Assembly (NCBI GenBank): GCA_013407085.1
Contig: JACCGJ010010635.1
Location: 1-64,000, forward strand
From: Atriophallophorus winterbourni
Lineage: Eukaryota > Platyhelminthes > Trematoda > Plagiorchiida > Microphallidae
Reading direction: 5' to 3'
Length of the DNA: 64,000 nucleotides
Part shown: positions 44,011-54,744 of the stretch, piece by piece
Position numbering within the stretch: position 1 is the first letter of the stretch
Layout: every line of letters starts with the position of its first letter
The notes under the pieces: generated by a model
The model's database searches: none
Told to the model about the DNA's origin: nothing
The model's input: only the letters and a program-made list of their open reading frames with translations
Position numbers and translations under genes: made by a program

Positions 44011-44579
44011 AAAATTTACCCTTTAGGCAGCGACTGACCTGAATTGGACTGTGCACCCTCGAGCGCAGGCGTATCCTACACGACCTCACTCTGACATATC
44101 AAATCATCTACGCGAAATCCCACCCTATCAAAGACATCTTCAAGTTTGGTTCGGTTATCCCAACACGCAGCCACCCTTTGACCCTTCAAATCCCGCACTC
44201 ACGATTGAATTGTCGTCGTCACTTCTTCGCTGTTCGTGTATGCTTCTTGTGGAATAGCTTGCCGACAGATATTGTTACCTCAGCGAACGAGCACATCTTT
44301 AAACGAAGGTAACAAAACCTTATGTTGAGAACTACTGCGTTGGCCCCTACATATTGATGTCTATATTTTTTAACGCACGGAACTACCGTCCATTCGAAGA
44401 TTCTTTTCCCTCAGTCTGTGTCGCCATTGAGGATTATTTTTGCTCCACCTATGAAGAACACGGAGATGATTATACAAGTAACGATTTTTTTAAATAATTT
44501 TTTATACGTATATCCTATGGTACTGTACAGCAATTTGCTTTTCCTTAACCATAAATCTTGAATCTTGAATCTTGCAACA

Positions 44580-47215
44580 TTACATTGTAGGGAGTTTCAG
44601 GTAAAGCATACACGTACAGAATGAAAATAGTGGCGAAGAAAATAGTTTGGTAGTCGTGTGAATGGTTTATTTAGAAGATGGTTGGGAGTATGCAGTATAT
44701 TGAGCATAAGAATCAAATCACCTGTAAGATGGCGGTAACGAGAGTCGAAGAGATTGAGACTTGCAATAACCTTCGACCTTCGTATTGTTTGTGCTTCAAA
44801 CCGCGTACGAGCTTGGTGTTCCGATGATATATTATCCGCCGGATGGTGATATCTTTCTGCAGCCAGGGTGACCAAGCCTGAACCGCATACTCCATGGTTG
44901 GCCTCAAGTAAGTAATAATTATCCGATGAACAGTTTGCTCCGTGAAACTCCCGAACACGCGTTTTAGCAGAAGCAGTACTCGTGACGTCTTTTCATACAC
45001 AGCTGCGACGTTATGTGACGGTTTCAAAGTGCTGCTCACCCACACACCCAAATCTTTCTTCTTGTCATTGCATTCATGAATATGGGAACCAAGGGTGTAA
45101 TAGAATTCGAAATCTCTTCACACAGTCATTATCTTGCATTTCATGACATTGAATGGTAGTTCACTTCTAACTGACCAGTTTTGAAATGCATCGAGGTCCA
45201 GTTGAAGCAGTCTGCAATCCTCAGTTGTGCGTACTTGTGTGCACAGCTTGATGTCATCTGCAAATAACAAGATTTTGCAGCGAACAAATTTAGATAAGTC
45301 GTTGACATACATCAGAAAAAGAATCGGTCCAAGCACTGATCCCTGCGACACCCCACTCGTTACTGTAATAGGTCGTGACAAAGCACCATCAACCCTTACT
45401 CGAATGTCAGGGTCGCGGAGATAATCCTCAAACCAGGCTAGTAATGAACCCCAGATTCCACATAGCTCCATCTTTTGTAGTAACAGACTGTGGTTGACAC
45501 GATCGAATGCTTTTGACATATCAAGATAACAATCGCGTATGGCAAGACCTTTATCTACAGCTTGTGTTTGGTCATCGAGGGCGAGCAAAAGGTTTGAAAG
45601 GCAAGAGTGTCTTTTTCTGAAGCCGTGTTGTTGGACCTCGAGCAAGCAATAGCCTTTCAGATGTTTTGTCACGCTGTTTGCTACGAGGCGCTCCATCACT
45701 TTAGAGATCACCAGTAGTAGTTTTACTGGTCGATATTTAGACACTTCGGAACGGTTTCCTCCTTTGTGGATGGGGGAAATGATGTCATTCTTCGAATAAC
45801 AGGGAACGAAACTTTGGGTTAAAGAGAGGTTTAACGAGTAGGAGAGAGGCGTAGACGAAGTATAAGCAGAGTTTCAAAGAATGAGTGGGGTAATTTCGTC
45901 AGCTCCGGGAAATTATTTCGTGTTGAGTTTTAGCAATGTGCGGAGGACAATCTGCGAGGTAATAGTTAATTGTTGTAAAACATTTTCTGGTGATATTACG
46001 GGAGTTAAGGGACAGGTAACGGTGTTTCCTGGGCTGAATTCAGCGGTGAAAAAATGGGCTAGAACTTCGGCAGATTGCGATGCTGTGGTTGTTGTTCCAT
46101 CACGTGTATTTAGAGCGGCAACTCCTGGTTTCACCCTTGGCCGGTTATTTATGATCTTGTAGAGACTTTTGAGGTTTGATTCCATTTTGTTGAGTAAATG
46201 ATTTTGATAAGTCAGTTTGTCATTAACAACAAGTTTGTTTACCTTATTTCTTAGCAAACGGAATGTCTCCCAACTCTCAACAGCGCTATCATGTCGATGA
46301 GCCCGCCATGCAGCATTTCGTGTTCGGCTTCTCAGCTTAAATGTATGTCCATTTTTTCGCACCATTGGAACAAGATGAGAGTGCATTTCAACAACAAATT
46401 TAAGTTCGTGCACGTTGTCGGACTTGAGAACAGGGTCTGTGGCGTTCTTAAGAGTAGTTTTAAGTTGTGAAAAGTCAATTTTTCTAATCACCTTGTTGAT
46501 GTCACTTGTTCGGATTGCCTGGCAAATATAATCAAACGTAATAACTAAGTGGTCACTAAGTCCTATCGAAGCTTGCAAAGTGAGACTTTCAACCCCGTGC
46601 TCTTCATTTGTCAGAATTAAGTCCAATATAGACGGTGTATCAGTACCACGAAATTGGGTATTGTTGGAAATATGGTTGTAGAGTGGAATTTCTTCCAGAA
46701 ACTGTTGATATAAAGCATTTAAGGAATTCTCTGGATGAACTGGATTTCCCTTAAAGTTCGGCAGATTGAAGTCTCTGATTAGAAAAAGTCTGCCGCGGTA
46801 TCTGGTAGCCGCTAAGCGTATATTTGCAAGTAATGCTGAATTGTAGGCTTCGTCGATTGAGAGCGAACGGTAAATCACACCCACTATGCATTTTTCCCTG
46901 CTGTTACATTCAAAGAACACCATAATGCGTCTTGAAGTTGTAAGTCGTCATAAGTGATCTCTTGTCAGAGTAATCTCGAAATGTGGTAAAGCGCAACACC
47001 ACCTCCTCGAATCAGGTGATCGCGACGATGTAGAGACATACCTTTAATGGCAAATTCATTGTCTGGTAAAACTGTAGGAAACCCTGTCTCAGTTACGGCA
47101 ATCACGTCTGACGAGTGTGTGATAGTTAGTTCAGTCAATTCGTGTAGTTTGTTTGTCAAGCATTGGGCATTCGTATACAAAAATGTGACAGTCGTTGTCG
47201 ACAGCAAAGACGTTT
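44580..47215 (-). mobile_element. CR1-like LINE, minus strand, endonuclease to C-terminus
   Basis: Endonuclease: 47207-46965 (LYTNAQCLTNKLHELTEL, IAVTETGF, GGGVALYH) and 46923-45913 (CIVGVIYRSLSI, LIRDFNLPNFKG with IRDFN for GDFN, SILDLILTNEE, GLSDHLVITF). RT: 45744-45118 (YRPVKLLLVISKVMERLV, LDMSKAFDRVNH, SGVSQGSVLGPILFLMYVNDL, LLFADDIKLC). C-terminus: 45051-44580, ending at HSVRVCFT where the next codons of WNSLP stop against the tail of the plus-strand LINE. The two LINEs therefore lie tail to tail. ORF1 is missing at the right. Confidence 0.9.
45118..46923 (-). pseudogene. ORF2 of the minus-strand LINE: endonuclease and reverse transcriptase
   Basis: Two long frames (45913-46923 and 45118-45744) cover most of ORF2. 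The RT finger region in between (about 45750-45910) is frameshifted. GDFN is changed to RDFN, which removes a conserved Gly of the endonuclease loop, while FADD is intact. This is the best-preserved RT palm among the LINE copies here. Confidence 0.88.
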
Positions 47216-47324
47216 CATGAGATAAAATTATTTGGACGGCTCGGCTTGAGTCGGTGGGTAGGTAATTTTCTTCGCCGACCCCAGTTGTGTCGGCCGAAGG
47301 TAAGTCGGCTGAAAGATGCTGCTG

Positions 47325-48725
47325 ACATACATTCTCAAGAAAAGTCTGATCACGGTCACAAACAGTGGGAACAATCGGTTTTAAAAAGCCATACTTGTGA
47401 ACGCTGTTAGGATACCGCAGTCTGATAACTATAAAAGGCCAGGTCCTAGCCCTTTAACACTAACTGTCTAGACAACCGAAGTGATAGTATCAAACATAAA
47501 TCGAAGGCTAATAGGAGAAACCTACCTCAAAACGTAAAATTGAGCTTGCCCAGGATAATAGCCGGAATCAAGCGAACGGATAGTACGGACCCATCATTGC
47601 CTAGTGAGCCTGTCCAAACTGAATATCGTGCGATAGCTCCCAAAACTTGAGCATTTGGACTCTAACCGAGTCGACCCTATAAAAACCTTTCATAATTTTT
47701 ACGCAACAAACTTTATGAGATGTTTATATACAAATGCGCGAAGCCTTTCGAACAAATTAGCGAAGTTAACCGATATATGCTATTACTACTCGCCTGACAT
47801 CATCGCCATTGCAGAAACATGGTATTATTCCCATTTGATTGAAACGGAGATATCAAATCCAGAATGAATTTGGTAATGAACGATGGGAAGAGAATTGGCA
47901 GCAGTGTTGCTCTTTGTTGACATAATCGCCTCCAGTGCCGTTCAATAGACAACACTGAATTCACCCTCGATGATACAATTCAACGCTTTTATCTGGTGAA
48001 GTTTGCATGATTGGCGTGGTCTAGCGGTCACTTTCATCTACGGAACGGTAAAACGAAAGGTTGATACAAGTGCTTCAGCGCATGAATCGCACTCAACAAT
48101 GAACAATACTTATTAATGGTGATTTTACCAGGCATACCCTCTAGAATAGAATACCAATTTAGAGAGGTACTAGTTTCGGTCTCTTTATACAACCACGTTA
48201 GCGAATGCACCGGGATAAGAGGTTTTGACCGCTAGTCCGTATAGGATTTGGTGATAAGGCCAGAAATGGCGATCGGATTCCAGGCTCCGTTTGGTCTTAG
48301 TGACAATTCAGTGCTTGTTTTTGACTATGTCTGCAGTACTAATCAATCTCTTGTTCTGAATGGGGTGGTTCGTCGGGTAGATAAGTTGGCCCTAAGTACA
48401 TCGCTCGTGGAGTTTCAGCATTGTCAAGCCCTGACTCGAAATGAAGCAAACTTGTAAATTTTTGGAAAATGAAGATTGACGAGAACTCCTAGATCATTCC
48501 TATAACATCCGAAAATGAACTTCGTTTTGTTGTCCACAGCGCCGAAGCGACAAGCGTGAATGCAGCATTAACCTAACAATACTTCTACTTCTTGGCAACA
48601 TTTCCAAGTGTTAGTAAACAAAGTGACATTGCTTATTCGAGAGGATAAGCAAGCTCACCTTGTGATGGTGTTGTCTATTACGTTGTTCCACGAGGCTTCA
48701 GAGCACTTAATGCAACACTATTAAC
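47325..48725 (+). pseudogene. Heavily decayed LINE (family alpha), ORF1 end and endonuclease
   Basis: 47330-47500 matches the ORF1 end of the next LINE (TLSQEKSEHDHKQW region). 47655-47870 encodes NFMRCLYTNARSLSNKLAKLTD and IIAIAETWYYS. Then follow the remnants FGLSDNSVLVFDYVC and RRVDKLALS (48290-48420) and linker traces to about 48720. Small indels break every domain. Confidence 0.8.
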
Positions 48726-49150
48726 CCCCGCTCTGAACATTCGCATTCGTGCCGTGCGGTCGCATTATTTGAGCTCCTGATAATCAGGATATACTGTTCT
48801 TACACTTACACGTACGTGGACATATTATACCTTGTTGGACTCCTATCGAAGTCAGCTTTCTGGATATACCACTCTCGTAGCGGTATTCAATAATACGAGC
48901 AAATTCGGATTTATCGTGATTTTCCCATATTGGATCTACGCGTGCAACTCTGTTAATACGCTTCAAGTCCTCAAAGGGATTAACGTCATCGAAAAGATCT
49001 TATTCTTCGCCGTCGACTGGTTATATATTTAACGTCGTGAAAACAACTACCGAAGCGCATCGCTGGAATCAATTCTGACTTTGTTCTTATTATTGAGCAA
49101 CGCTTTTCGTCGCGCTCACCATTTTTATCATCGATCGCTCGACGGAACCA
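48726..49150 (+). other. Possible 5' leader of the following LINE
   Basis: About 425 bases without recognisable coding sequence between the decayed LINE and ORF1 of the next one. A TTATATATTTAACG stretch at 49020 is AT-rich, but CR1-like promoters are not recognisable by eye. Confidence 0.35.
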
Positions 49151-49198
49151 CTGTCTGTGCACACACAACTGAACAGTACTGCACACAACCTTGACCGG

Positions 49199-50337
49199 AT
49201 GACCCCGAAAAGGATACAAAGCGCACCGGGATGCATGTGCACGGTTTGCCGAAAGTCGGTAAGTCCTAAGGCGAGGTCTGTCACGTGTTACGCCTGTTTG
49301 TTGAAAGTGCATGCGAAATGTGACAAATCGCTGACTTCGGATTTAGTATCGATTATTAATGGAGATAACTGTCCTGGTGTCTGTTATGTTTGTCTGCTTT
49401 GCAAGGCCAAATCAACACCGTCAGCCTCGGCGGCGAAAACCCCCGAATATGATATTGAGACCCGTCTAAATGGAATGGAATCCAGTTTAAAAAACTGAAT
49501 GAACTGATAATAAAAGTCATAAAGGCACCGTCGTTACCCGACTTAGAGGTTACTGCCGAAGAGCCGGTAGATAATACATCATACTCGAGCAGGCCAACAT
49601 TTGCCCAGATAACCGCGCAGATGGCGACTAAAACGGGGAAGCGTTCGTTGGGATCAGTGACTCCTCGACATAACGGAACAGAGAAAGGACTCAAAAAATC
49701 CACTACTAAAATGACTGAGTCAAATTATAAAATAAAGTCCGCGGGTGTAAACCTAAGCGTTATATGTACAAACGTGACCGAGTCGCAGGAAACGCTGTTT
49801 GAAGCTAAGCAAAAACATGACTTAGCTGAGTGGTTTAAAGTCTGCAGTCAGATGAGATTGGCCGCGGTTACACCCTCATCAATAGTTCGATTGAATCGCC
49901 ACCTGAATTCTCCTCACACGGATGATCCTCGCCTTTTAAGAATAACGTTGCAATCTGCGGAGGACGTGGAAAACGTACTCTTAAATGCTTACATTCTTAG
50001 AGGTGTTCCAGAGACTAAATGTCGTATCCATGCAGACCTACCATGGTGGGAGCGAAAGTCGCCGCAGAAATCTCGTGAAGAACGTAATCCAAGAAGTATT
50101 GTAATTCTTGGTGTTCCAGAAGATGTTGCTGACGTACTTTCTCAAGAAAAGTCTGAGCACGACCACAAACAGTGGAAATATCTAGCCGAAACAATTGGTA
50201 TTAAAAATACCTTACTTGTGGACGATTTTAGGATACAGCGATCTGCCAACTATAAAGGGCAAGGTCCTAGCCCTTTAAAGCAAACATTCTTCACAACCGA
50301 AATGACGGATACTATCAAAAGTGAATGGGAAAGCTAA
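49199..50337 (+). pseudogene. LINE ORF1: PHD-like zinc finger and RRM-like domain
   Basis: The likely start is ATG at 49199 (MTPKRIQSAPG). The zinc cluster CMCTVCRKSV, CYACLLKVHAKC, CYVCLLC resembles PHD fingers found in ORF1 of CR1 elements. One base is missing in the A run at 49490-49497, and the frame continues KLNELIIKVIKAP. The second half carries LSVICTNVTESQ, VRLNRHLNSPHTDDPRLLRITL and DVENVLLNAYIL, an RRM-like RNA-binding fold seen also at 39245. It ends at 50337 and ORF2 begins about 110 bases later in another frame. Confidence 0.85.
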
Positions 50338-50449
50338 TAGAAAAAACCTACCCCCAAACGTCAAGTTGAGCTTGCCCAAGGTAATAGCCGGTAGAAAGCA
50401 AACGGATAGTACCGACCCTCAAACGCCTAGTGATGACGTTCAACTGAAT

Positions 50450-52504
50450 GTCATGTGATAGCTCCAAAAAACTTGAGCATTCCGACTCTAACCGAGTCGG
50501 CCCTTTGATAACTTTCAATGATTTGAGCACCACAAACTTTATAAGATGTTTATATACAAATGCACAAAGCCTTCCAAACAAATTAACTGAGCTAACCGAG
50601 ATATGTTCGCGCTACTCACCTGACATTATCGCCATTACAGAAACATGGTATTCTTCCCAATTGATTGAATCGGAGATATCAATTCCAAATATGAATTTGA
50701 TAAGGGACGATCGAGAGAGAGAAGCGGTGGTGATGTTGCTCTTTATTACCATAATAGAATCCAGTGCCATCCAATAGACAAGACAGAATTCACGCTCGAG
50801 GATACAATTTGGTGCTCTTTAACGCTGATGTCTGGTGAAGTTTGCATTATTGGTGTGGTCTACCGGTCCCCTTCATCTACGGAATCGTACAACGAAAGGT
50901 TGATCCAAGTGCTTCAGCGCTTGACTCGCACACAGCAAGCAACGACACTTATTATGGGTGACTTTAATCTGTCCACCCTTTATCTCAGGGACGATCACTC
51001 CCCACAAACGCTAGAATACCGATTCAGAGAGGTACTAGATTCAGTCCCGTTATACAACCATGTTCACGAATGCACCCGGAGAAGAGGTTCTGACCGCCCC
51101 TCTGTCTTGGGTTTGGTGTTAACATCGGAAGAACAATCTATCGAAGCGATCGAATTCCAGGCTCCGCTGGGTCTTAGCGACCATTCAGTGCTTGTGTTCG
51201 ACTATGTTTGCAGTACTCAGCAATCGCTTGCTCCGAATGGGGTGGTTCGACGGGTAGATAAATTTGCCCTGAGTAAATCGCTCGTGCAGATTCCGCATTT
51301 TCAGATGGACAACATAAGCCCTGACGCGCAATGGAACGAACTTGTAGGTTTTCTGAAACTGAAGATAGTCGAGAACTCGCAGATCGTTCAGAAAAGGTGC
51401 GTCCATGAACTTCGTTTTGTTGTCCGCAGCAGAACAAAAAAGTGGATAGCACTGAAGCGAGCAGCGTGGGTGCAGCACAAAGCCAACAATACTTCTACTT
51501 CTTGGCAACATTTCCGTATGTTACGCAACAAAGTGACTGCACTTATTCGAGAGGATAAGGAAGCGCACCAATTGATGCTGCTGTCAAAAATGAAACGCAA
51601 CCCAAAATTACTATACAAAATCATGAACGCGAAAGCGAAAGTCAAACCAGGTATTTTTCCCATCCAGAATGGTGAAAAACTTACTGAAACAGCGTTGGAA
51701 ACCGCAAATGCTCTAGCAGTTTACTACTCTAAAGTGTTTGTGCCAAAGGTTTTAGGGGAACGTTTTGAGTATTCAATCGAACCAGGAATCGAAACATTGT
51801 GCGATATTTCGATAAATCCAATGATTGTTGCAAATCATTCACTCGAACTAAATGTAAGAAAATCCCCAGGAGCGGATGGCATCACACCGGATGTGCTCAG
51901 GTTCTGTCACCGTCAGCTTTGTGAACCGCTCTCCAGCCTGTTTAACTATTCGTTGCTTAAGGGAGTTGTACCGAAAGATTGGAAGTCCGGCGTAATAACA
52001 CCTATCTTCAAAGGCGGTTGCCGATTTGACGCTGGAAATTACCGTCCCGTCACACTTTTACCTGTAATTGCTAAGCTCATGGAACGTATAGTCTCGAAAA
52101 GAATGGTTGCACACTTTGAATCGCAGAATTTGTTTTCGCCAGCGCAGCATGGATTTCGATCTCATCGCTCGTGTCTAACAAATATTCTCATAACGCTAGA
52201 CGACTGGACAAAGGAGTTGGATATAAGTTCTTGCATCCACGGCTGTTACCTAGACATTTCGAAAGCTTTTGACACAGTCAATCATCATTTGCTTCTTCAA
52301 AAACTGATGCGTTTAGGAATATGTGATCCACTCCTCTCATGGTTGTGCGACTATCTTTCAGATCGCGACGCCCAAGTTAAAGTTAACGGAACGCTATCCC
52401 AAACGTTCAAAACCACCAGTGGAGTCCCACAGGGATCTGTGCTAGGCCCGCTCCTCTTTCTGCTGTACATAAATGATTTACCCCCCTCATATCGTCCAAA
52501 ATAG
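50450..52504 (+). pseudogene. LINE ORF2: endonuclease and reverse transcriptase up to motif before FADD
   Basis: 50520-50710 is the endonuclease start (FIRCLYTNAQSLPNKLTEL, IIAITETWYSS). A frameshift near 50720 leads to GEVCIIGVVYRSPSS, LIMGDFNLSTL, GLVLTSEEQSIE and LGLSDHSVLVFDY in the 558-codon frame. The linker RSRTKKWIALKRAAW precedes RT with LNVRKSPGADGITPDVL, WKSGVITPIFKGG, YRPVTLLPVIAKLMERIV, YLDISKAFDTVNHH and SGVPQGSVLGPLLFLLYINDL. The frame stops at 52504, just before the active site. Confidence 0.92.
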
Positions 52505-53200
52505 TCCTGTTCGCGAATGACATGAAAATTTGGACGCCAATAAGTTCTGCAGAGGATTGTGAGAAACTGCAAATGGATTTGGACAGCGTGTCGAATTGGG
52601 CGGTCATGAATGACATGTCATTTAACATACAGAAATGTAAGATGCCCCATCTTGGCAAGAATGTTCCTTGGACATATCGATTAGGAACGGAAAACCTAGC
52701 ATGGAGCTCATTGGAGAAAGATCTTGGAGTGTGGATTAGCGGGAACCTGAAGAGCACAGCGCACTGTCAGAACATATATCGACGGGCAAACAGATTGTTA
52801 GGTAACTTTCGAAGAATATTTGGAAGATTCTCTCTGGTAACCTTACCAAGGATAATGAATATCTACCTTCGCCCTACGATGGAGTATGCGGTAGAGGTCT
52901 GGGCTCCTTGGCTGCGAAAAGATATTGCTCTCTTCGATAAAATCTATCATAGAGCAACAAAGTTAGTGATTGGTCTTCGCAATGTGCCGTACACCGAAAG
53001 ATTGCAACGTCTGGGTCTATGCGACTTTACCCAAAGGAGGATACGACGCGATATTATCCTCACATATAGAATTGTGTCTACTGAAGGACATCCACTAAAA
53101 CACTTGCTCGATGTGTGTGATAGGAAAGTGACACGCGGACATACCTTATCCTTTACGTTCCAAGTTCCCGTATTGATTGTCGGCGCCATTTTTTCGCCGT
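52498..53200 (+). pseudogene. LINE ORF2 C-terminal part, active site FAND
   Basis: After a frameshift at about 52495 the palm continues IVLFANDMKIW: the first catalytic Asp of FADD is Asn (AAT at 52516-52518). Thumb and C-terminal regions follow (SFNIQKCKM, DLGVWISGNLKS, YLRPTMEYAVEVWAPWLRKDI, RRIRRDIILTYRIV, RGHTLSFTF). Loss of the aspartate would abolish polymerisation. Confidence 0.88.
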
Positions 53201-53440
53201 ACGTGCTATATTTCTTTGGAATTCCCTACCCCAACATGTGGTGGACTCTCCTTGCCTGGCGGCGTTTAAAGCGAAATTGGACTTATATATGCAAAAGAAT
53301 AACATTCGTGAGCCTTACATTTAATATTCACTATTGCTTTTATACTATTGTATTTTCCTGTTTTATTCATACCGTAATCCTGTGGTGTTGTAAAGTATTA
53401 ACTTTTTTAACCACAAATCCTTGAATCCTTGAATCCTTGA

Positions 53441-54244
53441 ACTTATATACATCAATCATTAAGGCGTTATTCGAATATTGATCTTGGTTGATTTTCACTT
53501 CTATTCGTAGGTTGGTAGCTTCATTCAATTCAATACAATGCAATTCATTACAAGTTATTAAAATAGACGGTTTGAATAATCTCCCCAAGCCGTTCTGCGG
53601 TTATGCAGCTGGTAAAGATTAAGGTGTATAAAGGTTAATAAACTAAAGGCTAAGTCAAGCTTGCTTATCGGTCAGAGGACCTTGTTCGCAAATGCACTAA
53701 CACAGCAATGAAGGGATAATACAACAAGCTGAATATTAGTATTATCATACACGGCGTTACATGATCATAGGAATTCCGCAACCATGTGGTCATCGGGAGC
53801 TGTTCGCATCTTTTAAAACTAAAATATCCTGTGATTAACCCCAACTTGGTGAAGTAGGATTAATTTGACTCGATTTCGTCTATATATCGTTCTTAAATAA
53901 GGATTGTTCATGTAAATGTAATTTAGTGCAGTTCATTTCTGCGCTATTTCTAGTATCGAAATGGGGTCAAGTCATTCATGATCACTATTATTTGAACAGC
54001 ACATCTAAACCCCGTTCGTACTTGTAAGTATAACTGTGAGATAAACCAAGTGATGATATCTCTTTGCTTAATTTATGAAAACATTTCATCCACGTGGCTA
54101 TGCCCAGAGCTGTTGGGACGATATTATGTTACAAATTGACTGCATTAATCTAATTGATGGATATTCTAATGTATATAAACATCCCATTTTCATTGCATTA
54201 AAAACATTTGATGGTACGCTTAAATGTGCCAATGCCTTTGGTTC
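53441..54244. other. AT-rich anonymous DNA
   Basis: No recognisable coding sequence or repeat. Contains short runs such as ATTCAATTCAATACAATGC that resemble LINE tails but without adjacent coding ends. Confidence 0.4.
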
Positions 54245-54735
54245 ACTAACAACATTCAGTTAAGTTCCTTTTTTCATAGGACAGTAAGGGGCTAACCAGA
54301 CAATAAAGCGTTAAAAAAATTTCTGTGGAAAGCTGCTGCTAAGCACCGCTACTGACAAAACGTTTTTTAGTCCGTTTAAAAATTTTGACGACAACAACGC
54401 CAAGAGATTTTCCATATTGTATTTGGTGAGTACCGCGTTATAACCGATGCTTGACAAATAAAATTAGTTTCTTTTGACCAGCACGGTGAGATGTCAGCTA
54501 AAGAAGGATAATGTATAAAAACAGAAAGCAATAGCATTTATTTTCTTCACGGAATATAACTTGCATAGCAATGAGGGAGAGCCGTCTAAGCCCAACTTGA
54601 AATTCACGACGCAACTGCAGGTTACAATCTATTCAGGGTGACTGTTGCATAAATCTACCACTTTAATGCTAAAAAGTGGTTCCTGCAGTCTAGCCGAAAT
54701 TGGTTCTAGTTTAAGTGAATAGTCTCATGTGCCCG
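54245..54735 (+). repeat. Repeat G, copy 2
   Basis: Same orientation as 28800-29345: ATAGGACAGTA, GCCAAGAGATTTTCC, GTACCGCGTTATAACCGATGCT, CCAGCACGGTGAGA and TCTAGCCGAAAT. It is again followed by the 3' end of a minus-strand LINE. Confidence 0.6.
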
Positions 54736-54744
54736 GGTCAACAT

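Larger units (their letters stand above)
41660..44574 (+). mobile_element. CR1-like LINE (family alpha), decayed, with TCTTGAA tail
   Basis: 41700-41880 matches ORF1 of the LINE at 49157 (YVKNVLLIAYLP, SIVFLGVP). 41884-42136 is an inserted LINE end. 42200-42626 is the end of the endonuclease (LGLSSH in place of SDH) and linker (RSRTRKWIA). RT is at 42785-44010 in several frames with ADDVKIW. The 3' end carries CATAAA followed by three TCTTGAA units (44551-44574). Most of the endonuclease is missing. Confidence 0.88.
49151..53440 (+). mobile_element. Near full-length CR1-like LINE (family alpha), about 4.3 kb
   Basis: This copy has ORF1 (49199-50337), ORF2 (50450-53200) and a 3' end with three TCCTTGAA units (53416-53440). 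It is the most complete LINE in the window, but each ORF has frameshifts and the RT active site is altered. Confidence 0.92.
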
